Shown: one piece after another, positions 60,401-64,000 of the stretch
How the letters are laid out: each line of letters opens with the position of its first letter
Position numbering within the stretch: the first letter of the stretch is position 1
Assembly: GCA_000787465.1 (NCBI GenBank)
Contig: JSYX01000035.1
Span: forward strand, 1-64,000
Source of the DNA: Thermomucor indicae-seudaticae
Taxonomy: Eukaryota; Mucoromycota; Mucoromycetes; Mucorales; Lichtheimiaceae
Reading direction: 5' to 3'
DNA: 64,000 nucleotides
Notes under the pieces: generated by a model
Told to the model about the DNA's origin: nothing
The model's database searches: none
What the model saw: only the letters and a program-made list of their open reading frames with translations
Made by a program: the position numbers and the translations under genes

Positions 60401-60751
60401 ATGGTAAATCGAAGCTTTTAAGCACACCATCTTTTTTTCGGGGTCATACGTCGTCCCTGCCATTGAAGTTACACTGCAGACAGTACCATTCAGCTGGGCA
60501 ATTTTACTTGACAGAATCAGTAAACAGATATCGGCAGGGTCCTTGGGTGGGACAAGATCATCAACTCAGCTTTCCCCATCATCAGTCCTTGGTTTCTGTA
60601 GCCTTACACTTAAGGATTCAATCCTTACCTATCAATGACTCTGTTATCGTGTGCACTGTCGGAGTTCCCGCATATGGGTTAACCGACTGTCTTTCCATGA
60701 ATCACACGAGGAGAGACAGTTGAACTTTTTTCTTCCTGCTCTTGGCTCCCA

Positions 60752-62830
60752 ATGCAAGATCCGATTGCTATGCAACAGAACAGTCCTAGTAGTCTCTCTG
60801 AAGATTCTTCAGTGACTGGTGCAGTGTCTTTTTCTTACGGCTCAAGCTATTCATCCGAATCCAACATGAGCGATCCCGTCAGAAGCTACAACAAATTGCG
60901 GAAACAGGGTTCACGGAGCTCTGTTTTAGGCGAACTTGGAAAAAGACCACAAAATGGCAAGAGGAATATGCACTTATTGCGAGAAAGAACCTTGAGCTTA
61001 TACTTCTTCTCCCCTTATTATTAAAAGACACCAACACTTCTACATGGATACAACATAAAAAGCACTTTTTTATTCTAAGCAGTGCCGGGAAACCAGTATG
61101 GACGAGGTATCAACAATTTCTCTACCTACAAAACTCCCTCGTTCTGATAGTATGCGTGTGCATTAGATATGGCGACGAGTCAAGGATATCGTCTTTGATG
61201 GGTGTGATCCAGGCTATCATTTCGTTTTTCCAAGACAGTGGAGATACCATTAGGTAAACGTCGGCCCGATGCTCGTGGTTTTGCTGTAGATTGACCGGGA
61301 CTATCTCTTTTAAAGATCCATTAATGCAGGGCAACACACGTTTGTGTTTCTGAATAAAGAGCCCTTGTATTTCGTAGCCGTATCACGAACAGGTGAATCT
61401 GATATGCAGGTAGAAGGGGAACGTGACCAGACGTGACGAGTAGAAACTGAAATACGACTGTTTAGCTCCGTGATCAACTGCTTTATTTACACAATCAAAT
61501 ATTAAGCGTATTAACAAGCGTCCAGCTCACAAAGATATTCGAGCAGAGAGTCAACTTTGATCTGCGACGACTTCTAGGAGGTGAGGGAGGCGACTGCCAT
61601 CAGGCAAATGTTCTTATGGGCTGATGTGCTCCGTGCAGGAACCGAGGTGTTTCTGGATAGCTTATCGACATTATTTGGAAGGGATCACAGCTTTATGTTG
61701 AGTGCATTACAATGTTTGCGGCTAAGTAAATCAGTGCGAGAGCAAGTGGGTTCCATCTTATCAAGTGGACGAGTGAAAGTAAGTATCAGGGAGTTGGAAA
61801 GAACAAGAACATATGGTTTAAAATATCCATTAGAACCTTTTATATGCCATGATTGTCGCAAAGGGAAGACTCGTTACCCTACTTCGACCGAGAAGACATA
61901 GCTTGCACCCGTCAGGTAAATGCGGACTCTAGCAGGTCAGGCCGTGACCCAACGAATAATAAATAACCTCTGTAGATTTACATTTATTGTTCAACATGTT
62001 AACGGGATCAACCACTTTTCATACCGCAGAATCTTGGACGCCTCTCTGTTTGCCCAAATTCAACTCCAAAGGCTTCCTCCATGCATACATTTGCTATATA
62101 GAACAAGACATTTCTGTGGTAATGATAAGTACCGACAAGGACAGGTTCTTCGAGCTGAGTGATTGGAAAAGTGCAATTGTCGAGGTGAGTATGTTCTGTC
62201 CCGAAAAAAGTAATAAGATACTCATGCATGAGATAATAGACGATGCGGAAACGAAACATTTTGGAAGCAATTATAAAAGCATCCAATGAGCTTTACACAG
62301 TCGGTACGTCCCCTTTGCATCGTATGGAATGAAAAAAGTGCTAAATGAAGGCCTTGACAGAGGATATTGGCGCGCCATCATTACTTCACTTTCTGTACAA
62401 AAGCAAAACACACGTCCAATTCACTTGTCCTGATGTGAGCCCGCCATATACGATCGACAGCAATAGAAAAAGGTGACTCGATCATCTGTGCTATCTGGAT
62501 ATTTGACAATTTACTGATCCAGCTGAAAACAGGTTACACCGGCTATACCAGCATGTCTATGAGCGAATGCACAATCGAGCGAGGCCACTGAAATTGTATT
62601 ACTATGATAGCGGGCAAGAGATAGTTCTCGGATGGGTATGTAAAAGGAGTGTATTCATTAGCAGGCCATGTGCTTACACTTTAATGCAGATCACAGCATC
62701 TTTTGAGCTCTATGTAGTATTCAAGCCAAATACACCGAAATCAACCCTCATATCAAGTTCCAATCAGCTTCTCCGGTGGATCAAGCGAAATGAGGACAAC
62801 TTGTTTATTGTAGATTCTCCCGTATTTTAG
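60752..62830 (+). CDS. MON1: Vacuolar fusion protein Mon1
   Basis: With Ccz1 it forms the GEF that activates Rab7/Ypt7 on late endosomes and vacuoles. Exons after the N terminus: to 61106, 61167-61253, 61316-61409, 61466-61580, 61639-61778, 61834-61915, 61976-62184, 62240-62303, 62361-62472, 62533-62635, 62690-62830. Family blocks are HKKHFFILSSAGKPVW, YGDESRISSLMGVIQAIIS, FEQRVNFDLRRLL, LFGRDHSFMLSALQC and TAESWTPLCLPKFNSKGFLH. HFLYKSKTHVQFTCP and [20 protein letters not shown] complete it. The Ser-rich start at 60752 (SPSSLSEDSSV) is in a different frame from the exon reading KWQEEYALIARKNLELI, and no canonical splice links them. The N-terminal joint is unresolved, by a missed exon or an indel. 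The stop codon overlaps that of SDO1. Confidence 0.88.
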
Positions 62831-63830
62831 AACCTTTCATCGCCTTCCTCTTTCTCCCGCAAATTCATAATTTCCAACTGCCCCTTTCCTTTCGTATCGC
62901 TTTGCAATAGCTCGTTGATTTGGCGATATTTGCCAGGATCCACAAGAGCGATCTATACGTATACGTTAGCATATCCATACCATAACTAATAATTCTCTTG
63001 ATTGCATGCAAACGTACGAGCTCATATTCGCCCGATTCAAAGTCTTCGTCTTCCACCGATGTTATCAATGGCTGCAACTTTTCTCGTATCTTTTTAGTAT
63101 CTTTGCCCTGCGGTAATGTGATCCGGATTCTCATCTGAGCTCGCTGTATGGGCAGGATTTGTTTCTCTTGGAGTTGTTTGATGACATCCAATGCCTGTGA
63201 TTTACTGCTACGCTTTGGGTTCACACTTAGATGAAGATCCTGCATCGCTTTCTCGATCATGGTGACGGTATAGGGTCGTTTGGTCTGCGGGTTCACACAA
63301 TTGTCCGTCACAATATTTGCGATATCTTTCCACATGGATTCGAGCTGATTACTGCGCTCTTTTTCAGCCACTTGAAGTTCGCCCTTTTTCAAAATCTGAC
63401 AACAAACAACGAGTCAGCCGTTTGATAGAAAGAGTGTCGAGAACGAAAGGCCGCCTTACTTCTTGAATTACTTTATCCACATCGTCTGTCTTGAAGCATT
63501 TCTGCAGATCGTCTTTGCTCGCCACTTGTCCTTTTGATACATTCGTAAAAACACTATGGACTTGAAGCACTTCGTCCAAATCAGTCTCACTGTACTTAAT
63601 ATTAGCAATAAGAAAAGCGTTCTGGACGGAGTATTCGTCCGTACACTTGATTACGCCATTCCATGACTTTGTTCTTGTAGCATGCCAGTTCGAATCGCTT
63701 GCCGCCTTTCCGTAATCGGACGACGGATACATTGGTTAACCTATGGAAGGAGACCGTCAGTATTCCACGAAAGAGACTGGCGTCTTATTGTCATTTACTT
63801 TATTTGTGTGTTCGGTTGCTGAATGACCAT
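62827..63830 (-). CDS. SDO1: Ribosome maturation factor Sdo1 (SBDS)
   Basis: Releases Tif6/eIF6 from pre-60S subunits together with the GTPase Efl1. Five exons (63830-63799, 63740-63645, 63589-63460, 63395-63018, 62952-62827) give 253 residues, the family length. Exon joins read [40 protein letters not shown] and [20 protein letters not shown]. Domain II has [20 protein letters not shown] and [19 protein letters not shown]. Domain III has [15 protein letters not shown], then [15 protein letters not shown] and a charged end. Every block fits SBDS. The gene is convergent with MON1, and its TAA shares bases with the MON1 TAG. Upstream of 63830 only 170 nt are visible. Confidence 0.95.
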
Positions 63831-64000
63831 GATGTATACGAGAATTTTATGCGTCTAGAAAAGTTCGGCTCTGTTTCTTATGATTTTTTCTGCTCTCTAT
63901 TCCAGCCACGCCATTTTGCCCAATCAAAAGTGCGGGGCTACAGTGGGTGGGTCTCATGCTGTGTGCTCTCTCTTGGTCCCTTTAGAGTCTTGTGGATCGG

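Overview
The window is nuclear DNA of a filamentous fungus. Its genes carry many short GT-AG introns, mostly 50-70 nt, often with a CTAAC/CTGAC-like branch site, and there is no operon structure. The gene set (LysM secreted protein, separate UDP-galactose epimerase, intron-rich housekeeping genes, Q/N/S homopolymers) and the codon use suggest an early-diverging, mucoralean-type fungus. The genus cannot be named from sequence alone. Most gene models below were assembled by hand from conserved protein blocks with splice sites checked for phase. The protein families are therefore better supported than single splice sites.

Layout. 1-485: Merlin/IS1595-like transposase fragment. 746-2617: F-box-like protein. 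4.1-6.2 kb: LysM protein and GAL10-type epimerase, convergent. 6.4-9.9 kb: mitochondrial DNA polymerase gamma. 10.7-12.7 kb: membrane DUF1647-like putative glycosyltransferase and a small lineage-specific protein. 12.8-15.2 kb: an XLF/Nej1-like end-joining factor packed 39 nt behind quinolinate phosphoribosyltransferase. 15.5-20.4 kb: coiled-coil protein, a small hypothetical gene, mitochondrial ribosomal protein bL28m and a ZFAND1/Cuz1-like AN1 protein. 20.4-23.4 kb: decayed pogo/Tigger-type element and other unassigned DNA. 23.4-28.3 kb: Prp28 helicase and a C2H2+PHD protein, convergent. 30.4-40.2 kb: a 3,200-residue spectraplakin-like protein (CH-CH, long helical rod, GAS2 domain), mostly in one 8.57-kb exon. 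40.6-42.5 kb: SLC10A7/Rch1-like transporter. 45.0-50.6 kb: bHLH factor, ERO1 and a HemW/RSAD1-like radical SAM protein. 51.6-52.9 kb: an eight-exon gene read as kinetochore CENP-L/Fta1. 53.2-56.2 kb: Tc1/mariner remnants. 56.3-59.1 kb: two tandem HSL-like alpha/beta hydrolases. 59.8-60.4 kb: a degenerate repeat of about 175 bp. 60.75-63.83 kb: MON1 and SDO1 (SBDS), convergent, with overlapping stop codons.

The genes do not form one pathway. They are core eukaryotic functions (splicing, ribosome maturation, ER oxidation, vacuole fusion, NAD synthesis, mtDNA replication, end joining, kinetochore) in compact clusters separated by transposon-eroded DNA. The points most worth following are the fungal spectraplakin, the CENP-L candidate, the overlapping MON1/SDO1 stops, the 39-nt QPRT-XLF spacing, three GC-AG introns, and an apparent one-base insertion in ERO1.
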